Below are positions 17,185 to 26,157 of a stretch of DNA of 64,000 bases, piece after piece. Each line of letters begins with the position of its first letter. Position 1 is the stretch's first letter. Position numbers and translations under genes: made by a program. The DNA is from Bacteroidaceae bacterium (GTDB lineage Bacteria; Bacteroidota; Bacteroidia; Bacteroidales; Bacteroidaceae), in the NCBI GenBank assembly GCA_024697945.1, contig JAILRU010000099.1:1-64000 (forward strand). Reading direction: 5' to 3'. Under the pieces are notes generated by a model that saw nothing but the letters and a program-made list of their open reading frames with translations, was not told the DNA's origin and made no database searches.

Positions 17185-19797
17185 TTATTCATTAGCGTAG
17201 CGCAAAGGTCGGTCGATGAGGTGGATGACGGCCGACGAGCTGGTCTCGATGTTTGCGGCCTCCATGGCATCGCCCTCGTGATACAGATATTCGCGTGCCT
17301 GCAGGTTGTAGAGCGCGGGATTGCTGGTGAGCACATGTGCCGGCTCATACTGCTGCGGGTGGTCCTGGCAGCGCTGGTCGCTCACCTCGATGGTCTCACG
17401 CCCGTCGCTGCCGTCGACATAGCGCGCCGTGAGCAGGTAGAAGCGCTCGGTGAGGGGGTTCATCAATGCCGTCTCCACGGTGAGTTCGGGGTGTGTGGGG
17501 TCGATGACCTCCACGGGTGCGCCGATGAAGAGGGCGTTGTCCTGTATGTGGTATTTCACAAAGTTCACGATGGCCAACGAGTCGCGCGTCTTCGCCGTCA
17601 GGTTGCCCTCGTCCTCATACTTGTCCACCTGCTCCCATGTGGGCAGCAGCCCGTCGTTGTGCAACTGCTGTATGCTGGCGTTGGTGGGCACGTAGATGGT
17701 GTAGTGGTAGGTGTTGAAGGTGCTGATGTTCCTTCTCGGCGAGGCAAAGCTCTTGTTGTGCAGGGTCTCCAAGAGTCCGCTGCGCTCGAAGAGTCCGTAG
17801 AACATGCTGAATTCGGGGGTGGCCGAGAGGATGTCGTCGACCGATTTGCGGGTGGTCATCAGCGGCTCGTCGTCCAGGATGTATGCCTTGCCGTTGCCGT
17901 CGGCGGTCTGGTCGTAGATGTCGCTCACCGCCACGGGGCGCTGCTCGTCGACCTGCAAGCTGGCGGCCACGGTCATGCCGTTGACGCCCTGCTGCACGTT
18001 GGCCACGCGCAGCATGGTGCCGCCCTTGGTGCGATAGTATTCGTGGCCATCCTCCACGTCGCCGATGACCACGTGCGTCTCCAGGATGTCCTTCAGGCGG
18101 TTCTCCACCTGCGCCGTGGTGGCGCGGCCAATGCTGTCGCCCACTTCGCCCGTCTCCACATTATAATTGTAGATGCTGGCCCACACACGCTGGTCGTCGG
18201 CCTTCGTAGGGTCCCAGTGGAAGCGGAAGAGCTGCGTCTCGGCCTTGCCATAGCTGCAGGGGTCGATGTATTGCAGCATGGCCTTGTTGTTGGGGATGAA
18301 GAAGCTGTAGCGGGCGTTGAGCGAGTTGAGGTAGATGTTGTACTTCAGCCTGTTCACGGCCCAATAGATGATTTTCATCGACTCGTTGGTGAGCGCGGGG
18401 AAGAGCACGCTGACGAAGGAGTTGGGCGAGTAGACCTTGTTGGTGAGGTAGACGGCACCATTGCACGAGAGCCACACCGAGTCGATGTCGGCGACCTCAA
18501 CGCCCATGGGGTCGTTGTCTTTGTTGAGGATGCTCTGGAACTTCGAGGGCACGCTGTTGACAAACGAGCTGAGCATGTTGTTGTTCAGCAGTTCGGCCAC
18601 CACGTCGTCGGGCACGTTCTCCCATGTGCCATACTGGTCTCTGAGGATGCGGCCGGCGCCGTTCTTCCAGTAGGCCTCCATGGCATCGTCGGATGGCACG
18701 AGCATCACGCCCATGTCGCGCTGCATCGACACGTTGCCCGTGCCTTCGATGAGTCCCGACACGAAGGCGTTCCACTCCGGGTCGTACTTCAGCAGCGCCG
18801 TGGGGTTGCCGCCATTGGGCAGACGGTCCAGCTTCTCGTTGTTCTGCGACTTCTCGGAGAAGAACCGCTTCTGATAGACGGTGTCCACCCTGGTACCATA
18901 CATGTCGTTATACATCATCGTCACCGAACCGGCGCGGTCGGGGTTGCGGTCGGGATAGGGTGCGCAGAAGCGCTCCATCAGCCGGTTGTAGAGGCTCACG
19001 TTGCTCTTCGTGCGGATGCGCTCGGCCATGTTGGGCAGCGGTGTCACCACATCGGCCATGAGGTGGATGAATCCGTTGCTGCACTTCACGTTGGGTTCCG
19101 ACACCTGCACACCGTTGATGCTGGCCTCGCCGGGCTGGCGCTGCGTGGTGTGGTTGAACAGGAAGTCATAGTCGCTGTTGGTGATGCGCTTGTTGGTGAG
19201 CATCTTCTCGATGAAGAGCACCAGGGGCACGGTGCTGTTGTCGGTCATGCACACAATGCTCTGGCCACCGTCGCGGAAGCGCTGCCAGTAGGGTGTCAGC
19301 GGCATCTCCTCGGGGCGGAACACGGTCACCGAGTCGTAGGGGGTGGTGGAGGCGAAGCGGCGCAGGCTCTCGCCCTCGGTGGGTGGTGTGCCCTCAACGC
19401 TGGGCAGCGCCGAGAGCTGCATCGAGTTGTCGAGCATGCTGCCAAAGAGCAGCAACCGCTTCTGCGAGTTGGAGAGCGCGGCATAGCTGCCCACTCCCCA
19501 CTGGCGTTGGCTGAAGAAACGCTCGTAGGCGGCATCGTCGGCCACGAAGAGCGTCTTCGAACCCGTCTTGGCCAGCACATCGCGATAGCCAAGATCGTCA
19601 ATCAAGCGCACGGTGTTGGTGTAGTTGCCTTGGCTCTCGAGCCAGTTGTAGATGCTCGAGCCCCAGCCTTCGGGCGTTCGCTCGTCAAGGTCGTACTGCG
19701 AGCACGATGTCGTGCTCAGAGCACCGGCCAACAGCACACCCGTAGCAGCCAGCAACAAGAGCCGACCGTGCTTCTGTGTTCGTTTTTCGGTTTTCAT
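17185..19797 (-). CDS. Multi-FAS1 (fasciclin) surface lipoprotein, first gene of operon A
   Basis: This 870-residue lipoprotein has the lipobox ALSTTSC-SQYDLDERTP. At least four FAS1-type repeats can be picked out by their H1 motifs: TGSKTLFVADDAAYERFF, MGVMLVPSDDAMEAYW, ARYSFFIPNNKAMLQYI and HYTIYVPTNASIQQL. An H2-like segment CSNGFIHLMADVVTPL is also present. It is the promoter-proximal gene, followed by SusC after 31 bases. The operon B gene at 58170 (1072 residues) has the same order of motifs. FAS1 proteins are adhesion or ligand-binding molecules in other organisms. Here the genetic context points to an accessory subunit of the SusCD machine on the cell surface. The exact number of FAS1 domains needs structure prediction. 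Confidence 0.88.
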   Translation of the reverse strand: MKTEKRTQKHGRLLLLAATGVLLAGALSTTSCSQYDLDERTPEGWGSSIYNWLESQGNYTNTVRLIDDLGYRDVLAKTGSKTLFVADDAAYERFFSQRQWGVGSYAALSNSQKRLLLFGSMLDNSMQLSALPSVEGTPPTEGESLRRFASTTPYDSVTVFRPEEMPLTPYWQRFRDGGQSIVCMTDNSTVPLVLFIEKMLTNKRITNSDYDFLFNHTTQRQPGEASINGVQVSEPNVKCSNGFIHLMADVVTPLPNMAERIRTKSNVSLYNRLMERFCAPYPDRNPDRAGSVTMMYNDMYGTRVDTVYQKRFFSEKSQNNEKLDRLPNGGNPTALLKYDPEWNAFVSGLIEGTGNVSMQRDMGVMLVPSDDAMEAYWKNGAGRILRDQYGTWENVPDDVVAELLNNNMLSSFVNSVPSKFQSILNKDNDPMGVEVADIDSVWLSCNGAVYLTNKVYSPNSFVSVLFPALTNESMKIIYWAVNRLKYNIYLNSLNARYSFFIPNNKAMLQYIDPCSYGKAETQLFRFHWDPTKADDQRVWASIYNYNVETGEVGDSIGRATTAQVENRLKDILETHVVIGDVEDGHEYYRTKGGTMLRVANVQQGVNGMTVAASLQVDEQRPVAVSDIYDQTADGNGKAYILDDEPLMTTRKSVDDILSATPEFSMFYGLFERSGLLETLHNKSFASPRRNISTFNTYHYTIYVPTNASIQQLHNDGLLPTWEQVDKYEDEGNLTAKTRDSLAIVNFVKYHIQDNALFIGAPVEVIDPTHPELTVETALMNPLTERFYLLTARYVDGSDGRETIEVSDQRCQDHPQQYEPAHVLTSNPALYNLQAREYLYHEGDAMEAANIETSSSAVIHLIDRPLRYANE

Positions 19798-19831
19798 TTA
19801 CGCTGTTGATTTTATAATTGCAATTATGGTG

Positions 19832-19839
19832 CAAAATTA
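19832..19839 (-). promoter_or_regulatory. Probable promoter -7 box of operon A
   Basis: The minus strand reads TAATTTTG 34 bases before the start of the first FAS1 gene, fitting TAnnTTTG. No good -33 box is visible, which would fit an activated promoter. Confidence 0.5.
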
Positions 19840-20000
19840 CAAATAATTAACGCGCGAAGCTTTCCAGTTGGTGCTTTCGTGTTTTCTTTACGTGAAGGTT
19901 GCTTTTCTGCATGTTCCAACGTCTTTCGTTCTCGTTCCAAAAGTGCGCCGTCATGCTTCGCTTTCGTGCCATCTCGCCGTCAGCGGGGGCTTCGCCAGAA

Positions 20001-20097
20001 TTTTTCGGATTATTCGGATTCTTCAGATTATTCGGACTATTCAGATTATTCAGATTATTCAGATTATTCAGATTATTCGGAGCACCCGGATTTTCAG
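20001..20097. repeat. 9-base tandem array 2 (ATTATTCAG/ATTATTCGG)
   Basis: About ten units of nine bases, five of them nearly identical ATTATTCAG, lie in the spacer between the divergent operon A and tdk. Shadow ORFs show periodic peptides (NNL, SDY), an artefact of the 9-base period. Confidence 0.85.
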
Positions 20098-20110
20098 GCC
20101 TATCGCCCAC

Positions 20111-20157
20111 GAAAATTTGGAGCGCGACTTTTTTCAAAAAGTCAACGCCAAATTTTT
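20111..20157. repeat. GCGC-rich dyad repeat element, copy 2
   Basis: AAATTTGGAGCGCGACTTTTT is opposed by AAAAAGTCAACGCCAAATTT, an imperfect inverted repeat of about 20 bases per arm. It lies directly beside 9-base array 2, as copy 1 lies beside array 1. Confidence 0.65.
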
Positions 20158-20311
20158 GTCCCAGGCCGTGGGATTTTTATGCCGCATGCGAAAGCAACAA
20201 AAAGTCCGATTTGGTTATCCGTAAAGTAACTGTCAAAGAATAAGTTGCTATGGCTTTAGGGCGTAAATGCCCCTTAATTCCATACTTGGAAAAGAAAAAA
20301 CGTCGAAAACG

Positions 20312-20343
20312 TTTGGTTATTCGCATGCTTATTCGTAACTTTG
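20312..20343 (+). promoter_or_regulatory. Promoter of tdk
   Basis: TTTG (20312-20315) and TAACTTTG (20336-20343) are separated by 20 bases, matching the Bacteroidetes sigma factor consensus and spacing. Confidence 0.75.
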
Positions 20344-20441
20344 CAGCCAATTATGGAAGCGCGGGTGCCCTCATTAGCCACCGAAGCAGCCGATGATGTG
20401 TGCGCGCCCAAGCAGACAACGGCAAAACCGTATATAGCGCA

Positions 20442-21023
20442 ATGGCAGAAAACGTTTCAGGCGAGGCACATCGCCCCGGCAGAATTGAGGTGGTGTGCGG
20501 CTCGATGTTTTCGGGCAAGACCGAAGAGCTGATCAGGCGGATGCGCAGGGCGCAGTTCGCACGGCAGCGCGTGGAAATCTTCAAACCATCCATCGACGTG
20601 CGCTATTCCGACGAGGACGTGGTGAGCCACGACCAAAAGCACATACAGTCGACACCCATCGACTCGTCGGCGAGCATCCTGCTGCTCTCGAGCGACATCG
20701 ACGTGGTGGGCATCGACGAGGCGCAGTTCTTCGACATGGGCCTGGTCGATGTGTGCAACGAGCTGGCCAACCGTGGCGTGCGCGTCATCATCGCCGGCCT
20801 CGACATGGACTTCCGAGGTGTGCCCTTCGGCCCCATGCCCGCCCTCTGCGCCATCGCCGACGATGTGACGAAAGTGCATGCCATCTGCGTGCGCTGTGGC
20901 AACCTGGCCTATGTGAGCCACCGCAAGGTGACATCGGACAAGCGCGTGCTGCTGGGCGAGACGCAGGAGTATGAACCGCTGTGCCGCGAGTGCTACCAGA
21001 AGGAGATGAGACAAGGGAAGTGA
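20442..21023 (+). CDS. tdk: Thymidine kinase
   Basis: This 193-residue type II thymidine kinase phosphorylates thymidine to dTMP in the salvage pathway. The P-loop [14 protein letters not shown] is near residue 20, followed by the [12 protein letters not shown] Walker B-like segment, the lasso region [13 protein letters not shown], and a zinc-binding site made by CVRC and CREC. I choose ATG 20442 ([20 protein letters not shown]); the ORF track starts at GTG 20400, which would add 14 residues with no family support. Transcription starts about 90 bases upstream. A membrane transporter gene follows after 28 bases, probably co-transcribed. Confidence 0.95.
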   Translation: MAENVSGEAHRPGRIEVVCGSMFSGKTEELIRRMRRAQFARQRVEIFKPSIDVRYSDEDVVSHDQKHIQSTPIDSSASILLLSSDIDVVGIDEAQFFDMGLVDVCNELANRGVRVIIAGLDMDFRGVPFGPMPALCAIADDVTKVHAICVRCGNLAYVSHRKVTSDKRVLLGETQEYEPLCRECYQKEMRQGK

Positions 21024-21051
21024 GAAAGCATTTTTCCCTATATATATAATA

Positions 21052-22173
21052 ATGAGGCAGACGATCACATTCGACACCTTCGCCCGCTGGCTGGGGTATG
21101 GCCTGCTCATCGTGGCCATCTTCATGCTGTTGAGCTATCTGAGCAGTGTGCTGCTGCCCTTCGCCGTGGGCTGGCTGCTGGCATATCTGCTCTTCCCACT
21201 GGTGAAGTTTGTACAGCACCGACTGCACGTGGGCAACCGCGTGCTCAGCATCATCATCACGCTGGTGGGCGCCGCCGTGGTGGTGGGCTTCGTGCTGTGG
21301 CTCATCATCCCGCCCATGGTGGAGCAGTTCTCAAAACTGGGGCAACTGGCCACCAACTACATACAGCAGTCGGCACGCATCGACAGCATACCCGAGGCCA
21401 TACGCCAGTGGACGGAGAACAACCGCGAGCAGATAAAGCAATTCCTGAGCAGCCACGAGTTTACCAACGGGCTGAAGGAGGCCATCCCCAGCATGTTTCG
21501 CGTGCTGGGCAAGACGGCCAACATCATCATCAGCATCGCCGGCTCGCTCATCGCTCTGCTCTATATGTTCTTCATCCTCATGGACTATGAGTATCTGACC
21601 AAGGCGTGGATCAAGATATTCCCCAAGAAGAACCGCCCCTTCTGGAGCGAGCTGGCCACCGACGCCGAGCGCGAGCTGAGCAACTACATACGAGGGCAGG
21701 GCATGGTGGCGCTCATCATGGGCGTGCTGTTCTGCATCGGGTTCACCATCATCGACTTCCCCATGGCCATCGGCCTGGGCATCCTCATCGGCATCATGGA
21801 CCTGGTGCCCTATCTGCACACCCTGGCACTGCTGCCCACGGCGCTGCTGGCACTGCTGAAGGCCGCCGACACGGGGCAGAACTTCTGGGTCATCCTGCTG
21901 TCGGCACTGGCCGTCTTCGCCATTGTGCAGGTCATCATCGACATGGTGGTGACACCCAAGGTGATGGGAAAGGCCATGGGCCTCAACCCCGCCATCCTGC
22001 TGCTGTCGCTCAGCATCTGGGGCGCACTGCTCGGATTCATCGGACTCATCATCGCACTGCCGCTCACCACCCTGCTCATGGCCTACTACCAGCGATACAT
22101 CACACGCGAAGACGACGACAGCGGAACGCTGAATGTCAACTTGGAAGAACAGAGGAAAACAAGTGAATCGTAA
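21052..22173 (+). CDS. AI-2E (YdiK/PerM) family transporter
   Basis: This 373-residue polytopic inner-membrane protein has two N-terminal membrane helices (WLGYGLLIVAIFMLLSYLSS and a second around VLLPFAVGWLLAYLLFPLV). A third follows, then a soluble amphipathic region of about 90 residues (EQFSKLGQLATNYIQQ). Four or five helices come next, including the family signature region GLGILIGIMDLVPYLHTLAL and PKVMGKAMGLNPAILLLSLSIWG. Family members have been proposed to export autoinducer-2 or to act as Na+/H+ antiporters, so the substrate is uncertain. It follows tdk at short distance. Confidence 0.9.
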   Translation: MRQTITFDTFARWLGYGLLIVAIFMLLSYLSSVLLPFAVGWLLAYLLFPLVKFVQHRLHVGNRVLSIIITLVGAAVVVGFVLWLIIPPMVEQFSKLGQLATNYIQQSARIDSIPEAIRQWTENNREQIKQFLSSHEFTNGLKEAIPSMFRVLGKTANIIISIAGSLIALLYMFFILMDYEYLTKAWIKIFPKKNRPFWSELATDAERELSNYIRGQGMVALIMGVLFCIGFTIIDFPMAIGLGILIGIMDLVPYLHTLALLPTALLALLKAADTGQNFWVILLSALAVFAIVQVIIDMVVTPKVMGKAMGLNPAILLLSLSIWGALLGFIGLIIALPLTTLLMAYYQRYITREDDDSGTLNVNLEEQRKTSES

Positions 22174-22295
22174 ACAGAAAAGGGGGTTTATGTGTTTTAT
22201 TGGTTTTAATCTGTTTTACTACATCGAAAGAAAGAGAAAGCATATACAATAAAAGCTATTATTCACTTAACAATTAAACAAAAACAAACAAAAGT

Positions 22296-23846
22296 ATGAA
22301 AAGATTTTCATTCGTAGTCTTATCATTCGCTGCCCTGATGATGCTCATGCTGGCATCGTGCAGCAAGCAGCAGGGAGCTGCCACACTGATTCCCGACGAC
22401 GCCTTCATCGTGATGCGCTTAGACGTGTTGCAAGGCATGGAGAAGAGCGGACTGAAGGGCGACAACTCGGACATGAAGAAATGGATTGAGGAGCAAATCA
22501 AAGAAGCCGGACTCGACAAGGAGCTGAGCGACAAGATGCTGCAAATCCTCGACGACCCCACCAAGTCGGGCATCGACTTCACCGAGCCTGCATTCATCTA
22601 TGTCTCGACCGACTTCGGCAAGAAGGTGGAAGGCGGATTCGTGGCCAACATGGCCAGCGAGAGCGACCTCACCAACCTGCTGAAGACGCTGGAAGACATG
22701 GACTTCCCAGGAGTGGAGAAGAAGGACGGCGTGAACTATGTGGAACTGGGCGACGAAGCTGCCATCATCTATTGCGACGACTGGTTCTTTGGCGGAGCCA
22801 CCAACGACGTCACAGAGATGATTGCCACACTGAAGGAGCGCGCCAGCGGCAAGGGCTCGCTCAGCGGAAACAAGGCACTCGAAGTGATGTGCAACAAGAC
22901 GGGCGTGGCTCAAATACTGTTCCAGCTCGCAGCATTTAACAACATCAAGGACCGCGATACGAAAATGGCCTTGATGATGGCAGAAAAAGCACTGCCCGAA
23001 GGAGTGAAACTGGAGGACATGGCCAGCGTCACCGACTTCCAGCTGAACAAGGGCGAGACGCTGATAACTTCCGAGGGCGTGATGCTCAGCAGCAAGGCAC
23101 AGGAATACTTCGAAGAGAACTTGAAGATGCTGAAGCCCATCGTGAAAGAGCAGGCCAAGTTCATCAGCGACAAGGCACTGAGCCTGTTTGTCAACTTGGA
23201 CATGAAGCAGTTTGAGGAATACATAGAGAAGATGAAGGATATTTATGAAATCGACGACGAAGACATGGAAGATGTGAAGAAAGTCTTCGGCACACTCGAT
23301 GGAACACTGGCTCTCGACCTCTATGGCATCAGCGACAATGGCCCCATGCTCTCGGCTTACTTGGGAACAAAGGACAACTCGCTGCTCAGCGAAGCCAAGG
23401 AGGAGATGTTCAATGGCGAGGCGAAGGAAGTGGCCGCCGACGAGTATCTGGTGCCCACCGACTATGATTACGACTGGGATGCCGACGACAACTTTGTCAT
23501 GACACCGAAGGCTTGGGGCGTGATGGGCTTCAAGGACGGCCTGACCTATTTCTCGGGCGAAGCCGAGAACGCATTCAAGGCACCCGCCACGGAGTATCCC
23601 TTTGGCAATGTGAAGGGTTGTGGATTCTTTGCACGCTTCAACTTCAGCATCTTCAAGGACTATCTGAAGAATGTGGAGGACGACGACGAGGCACGCATGG
23701 TGATGCAAGCCGTAGGCGACATCTTCGACTATGCCGAGCTCTACGCCGACAAGGACGGAAAGGGCATCTTCCGCATCGCCAACAAAGACAACAGCAAGAC
23801 CCTCATAGAGGCCATCAGCGACTACGCCAAGAAGTTCCTCAACTAA
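22296..23846 (+). CDS. DUF4836 family lipoprotein
   Basis: This 516-residue predicted lipoprotein has the signal peptide MKRFSFVVLSFAALMMLMLASC-SKQQ. The mature part opens with ATLIPDDAFIVMRLDVLQG and has alternating acidic helices and strands, consistent with the Bacteroidetes DUF4836 family of roughly 500 residues. Function is unknown. A distinctive YDYDWDADDNF segment lies near residue 390. The permease-like gene follows after 10 bases, so the two are probably one transcript. I recognise the family by the overall pattern, not by a defining motif. Confidence 0.75.
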   Translation: MKRFSFVVLSFAALMMLMLASCSKQQGAATLIPDDAFIVMRLDVLQGMEKSGLKGDNSDMKKWIEEQIKEAGLDKELSDKMLQILDDPTKSGIDFTEPAFIYVSTDFGKKVEGGFVANMASESDLTNLLKTLEDMDFPGVEKKDGVNYVELGDEAAIIYCDDWFFGGATNDVTEMIATLKERASGKGSLSGNKALEVMCNKTGVAQILFQLAAFNNIKDRDTKMALMMAEKALPEGVKLEDMASVTDFQLNKGETLITSEGVMLSSKAQEYFEENLKMLKPIVKEQAKFISDKALSLFVNLDMKQFEEYIEKMKDIYEIDDEDMEDVKKVFGTLDGTLALDLYGISDNGPMLSAYLGTKDNSLLSEAKEEMFNGEAKEVAADEYLVPTDYDYDWDADDNFVMTPKAWGVMGFKDGLTYFSGEAENAFKAPATEYPFGNVKGCGFFARFNFSIFKDYLKNVEDDDEARMVMQAVGDIFDYAELYADKDGKGIFRIANKDNSKTLIEAISDYAKKFLN

Positions 23847-23856
23847 TCATCACATC

Positions 23857-25065
23857 ATGAAACGAGCACTGCTGGGCAAGCTGCTCCGGCACCATATCAA
23901 CGCATGGCAATTGGCGGGCTTCGTGCTCGCCAATCTGTGCGGTATGGCCATCGTGCTCGCCGCCGTGCAACTCTATTGCGATGCCAAGCCGATGTTCGAG
24001 GGCAGCGACAGCTTCATGCGGCCAGGACACATCGTGCTCACCAAGCGCGTGAACACCGTGGGAACCATCACCGGCGAGGCACCAGCGTTCAGCCAGAAGG
24101 AAATCAACAGGCTACGTCAGCAACCTTTCGTCAACGACATGGCGGCCTACACACCCGCCATGTTCGCCGTCTTTGCCACAGTGGGCAGCCAGCGGCTGGG
24201 CGTGGAGTTCTCTACAGAGATGTTCTTCGAAGCTGTGCCCGACAAATTCCTCGACGTGCAGAGCGAGGACTGGCACTACGACCCAGAGTCGGACGACGTG
24301 CCCATCATCATGCCACGCACCTACCTTAACCTGTATAACTTCGGATTCGCCAGCAGCCAAGGGCTGCCAGCGGTGTCGGAGAAGCTGGTGGGCAAAGTGG
24401 GGGTGAAGCTGCGACTGACGGGCACACACGGGGTGAAGCTGAAGACGGGGCGCGTGGTGGCCTTCTCGCGACGGCTGAACACCATCCTGGTGCCGCAGGA
24501 TTTCATCGACGACATGAACCAGAAGCTCTCGCCCAACCGCGAGCCGCAGGTGTCGCGCATCATCGTGGAGGTGGAAAACCCCGCCGATGAGCGTATCACA
24601 CGCTTCGTCAACGACTATCACTACGACACCGAGGCCGCCGACACCGACGTGGCCAAGGCCGCCAGCCTGCTGCGCGTGGTGGCCACCGTGGTCATTGCCG
24701 TGGGCGTGCTCATCGCTGCATTGGCATTCTACGTGCTGCTGCTCAGCATCTTCCTGCTCCTGCAGAAGCAAACCACCAAAATCGACAACCTGCTGCTCAT
24801 CGGCTACACACCCGCCACCGTAGCCCGCCCGTTCCACCGGCTGGCCACGATGCTCAATCTGGCGGTGCTCATCGGGGCGCTGGTGGTGGTGGCCCTGCTG
24901 CGCCATTGGTATCTGCCGCTCTTCGAACAGCTCACCGACCGCTACGAGCCAGCATCCGTTGTGCCAGCCATCCTGGTGGCCGTCGCCATCTTCGCGCTCA
25001 CCACGGTGCTCAACTACGTGGCCATCAACCGCAAGGTGCAGGCCATCTGGCATCTGCACGAGTGA
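23857..25065 (+). CDS. FtsX-like permease family protein
   Basis: This 402-residue protein has one N-terminal membrane helix (LAGFVLANLCGMAIVLAAVQLYC) and a large extracytoplasmic domain of about 230 residues. Three C-terminal helices follow, around LRVVATVVIAVGVLIAALAFYVLLLSIFLLLQ, MLNLAVLIGALVVVALL and VVPAILVAVAIFALTTVLNYVAIN. This is the MacB/FtsX permease topology of mechanotransmission ABC systems. No ATPase gene is adjacent, so it either uses one elsewhere or acts alone. It begins 10 bases after the DUF4836 lipoprotein, suggesting a joint envelope role. The conserved RKVQAIWHLHE tail is typical of these permeases. Confidence 0.7.
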   Translation: MKRALLGKLLRHHINAWQLAGFVLANLCGMAIVLAAVQLYCDAKPMFEGSDSFMRPGHIVLTKRVNTVGTITGEAPAFSQKEINRLRQQPFVNDMAAYTPAMFAVFATVGSQRLGVEFSTEMFFEAVPDKFLDVQSEDWHYDPESDDVPIIMPRTYLNLYNFGFASSQGLPAVSEKLVGKVGVKLRLTGTHGVKLKTGRVVAFSRRLNTILVPQDFIDDMNQKLSPNREPQVSRIIVEVENPADERITRFVNDYHYDTEAADTDVAKAASLLRVVATVVIAVGVLIAALAFYVLLLSIFLLLQKQTTKIDNLLLIGYTPATVARPFHRLATMLNLAVLIGALVVVALLRHWYLPLFEQLTDRYEPASVVPAILVAVAIFALTTVLNYVAINRKVQAIWHLHE

Positions 25066-25089
25066 AAAAGCAAAAAAATCGGCAAAACA

Positions 25090-25121
25090 TTTGGCCAATC
25101 AAAAAAAACATTGTAACTTTG
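25090..25121 (+). promoter_or_regulatory. Promoter of tRNA-Lys
   Basis: TTTG (25090-25093), 20 bases, then TAACTTTG (25114-25121) gives a perfect match to the Bacteroidetes promoter, ending 23 bases before the tRNA. Confidence 0.85.
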
Positions 25122-25144
25122 CACCCGCTTTTTAGCAAAAGGGA

Positions 25145-25217
25145 GATCCGCTAGCTCAGTCGGTAGAGCACAACACTTTTAATGTTGGGGTCTTGGGTTC
25201 GAACCCCAAGCGGATCA
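25145..25217 (+). tRNA. tRNA-Lys (anticodon TTT)
   Basis: A 73-base cloverleaf. The acceptor stem GATCCGC pairs with GCGGATC, the D-arm is GCTC...GAGC, and the anticodon stem CAACA/TGTTG has loop CTTTTAA (anticodon TTT at 25178-25180). The T-arm is TTGGG-TTCGAAC-CCCAA and the discriminator base is A. CCA is not encoded. Confidence 0.98.
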
Positions 25218-25218
25218 C

Positions 25219-25269
25219 GCGCAAAAAAGGCTTGAAGTGAATGATTCCACTTCAAGCCTTTTTTTGCGC
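25219..25269. terminator. Strong, probably bidirectional intrinsic terminator
   Basis: A long hairpin (AAGGCTTGAAGTG with its complement CACTTCAAGCCTT) is flanked by a run of A on the left and a run of T on the right. It can end both the tRNA transcript (+) and the convergent four-helix-bundle transcript (-). Confidence 0.9.
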
Positions 25270-25290
25270 CCGCCGATTCCTCCCGCAGGG

Positions 25291-25378
25291 CATAGCCGCT
25301 ATAGATGCTATAGTCTCTATAGTTTCTATAGCTTCTATAGCATCTATTTCGTCTATAGCATCTATAGCCCCTATGGCT
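25291..25378. repeat. 9-base tandem array 3 (ATAGNNTCT)
   Basis: About nine 9-base units (atagatgct, atagtctct, atagtttct, atagcttct, atagcatct and so on) lie between the terminator and the convergent gene, overlapping its stop codon at 25371. Confidence 0.85.
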
Positions 25379-26135
25379 GCCTCCTCTCCTCCAGCTGCTG
25401 CTTCAGCGCTTTTATCTCGTCCTGCTGGCGGTAGTAGGCGGCGAGGGCGCGCTGCTTCAGGTCGTCGTAGGCGGCCTTCCACCGGGCTGCGTCGGCCTGG
25501 GCTGCCGACAGCTGCTGCTGAAGCTGCGGCAGCGTGCACTCCAGCTCTGCCAAGCGCTCGTCCTGCTGACGGCGATAGTCGGTGCGAGCCTTGTGCATAC
25601 GCTCCTTCACCCCACCCTCCTTGACGAAGATCTCCTCCACGCCTTGCAGGTACTTGTTCATCATCGCATCCACCTGATAGCACAGCGTCAGGCCCACGTT
25701 GGCCATCTCCTCGGCCGTCCATTGCTGGAAGAAGCACTCGTAGTCGCCGAGGGTGTTGTGCGCCTTGGTGAAGTCTTGCATAGGCTGGAAGCGCTCATCG
25801 TCAGGAGTCCATATCTTCAGATGGCGGGCCTTCAGGAAATCATTGTAGTCTTGACGCAGCTCGCCGATGCTGGAGCGAGCGACATTCAGCAGATTGACCT
25901 CCATCGCTGTTGAGGTCTTGCCGTCCTCCGAGCCTTCCACGATGTTCTGCTTGCCAGAGCGCGCCGCCTGAATCATCTGGTCAACGGTGCAGTCGCCATG
26001 CTTGGGCAAGAAGCGCTCGCAGAACACGTAGGTCATCTGGTAGAGCACTTCTGCCTTTTGGTAGAACCGCAAGTCCTGCCACTTGGGCACGCTACGGAAG
26101 ATGCTGGGGACGTCTTTCTTCGATTCTTCTGCCAT
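25371..26135 (-). CDS. Four-helix-bundle (S23/IVP-like) protein with suffix domain
   Basis: This 254-residue soluble protein has residues 20-125 matching the four-helix-bundle family related to 23S rRNA intervening-sequence proteins. Visible motifs are LRFYQKAEVLYQMTYVFCERF, MIQAARSGKQNIVEGSEDG, and AMEVNLLNVARSSIGELRQDYNDFL. A family-specific suffix follows (CFFQQWTAEEMANVGLTLCYQVDAM). The last 70 residues form a coiled coil rich in Q, L, A and R (QLQQQLSAAQADAARWKAAYDDL). Its function is unknown. It lies downstream of a 52-residue ORF and the amylase on the same strand, and its 3' end abuts a 9-base repeat array. Confidence 0.85.
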   Translation of the reverse strand: MAEESKKDVPSIFRSVPKWQDLRFYQKAEVLYQMTYVFCERFLPKHGDCTVDQMIQAARSGKQNIVEGSEDGKTSTAMEVNLLNVARSSIGELRQDYNDFLKARHLKIWTPDDERFQPMQDFTKAHNTLGDYECFFQQWTAEEMANVGLTLCYQVDAMMNKYLQGVEEIFVKEGGVKERMHKARTDYRRQQDERLAELECTLPQLQQQLSAAQADAARWKAAYDDLKQRALAAYYRQQDEIKALKQQLEERRQP

Positions 26136-26157
26136 TACACCCTATAGGACAAGGTGC

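Noticed and set aside
17044-19809. 921-residue plus-strand ORF antisense to the first FAS1 gene
   Set aside because: It is an antisense shadow made possible by GC-rich codons; it has no signal peptide, domain or promoter, while the minus strand encodes a clear lipoprotein in an operon.
19847-20137. ORFs with NNL, SDY or IIQ peptide repeats in all frames
   Set aside because: These are translations of the 9-base tandem array; real coding would not be open in four frames with the same period.
20250-20396. 48-residue very basic ORF (MALGRKCPLIPYLEKKKRRK...) upstream of tdk
   Set aside because: It spans the tdk promoter (TTTG and TAACTTTG) and has no family resemblance; probably chance.
22419-23708. 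429-residue minus-strand ORF opposite the DUF4836 gene
   Set aside because: It is an antisense shadow; the plus strand has a clear lipoprotein signal and operon spacing.
25252-25737. 161-residue minus-strand ORF next to the tRNA
   Set aside because: It overlaps the four-helix-bundle gene in another frame and reads through the 9-base array and terminator.
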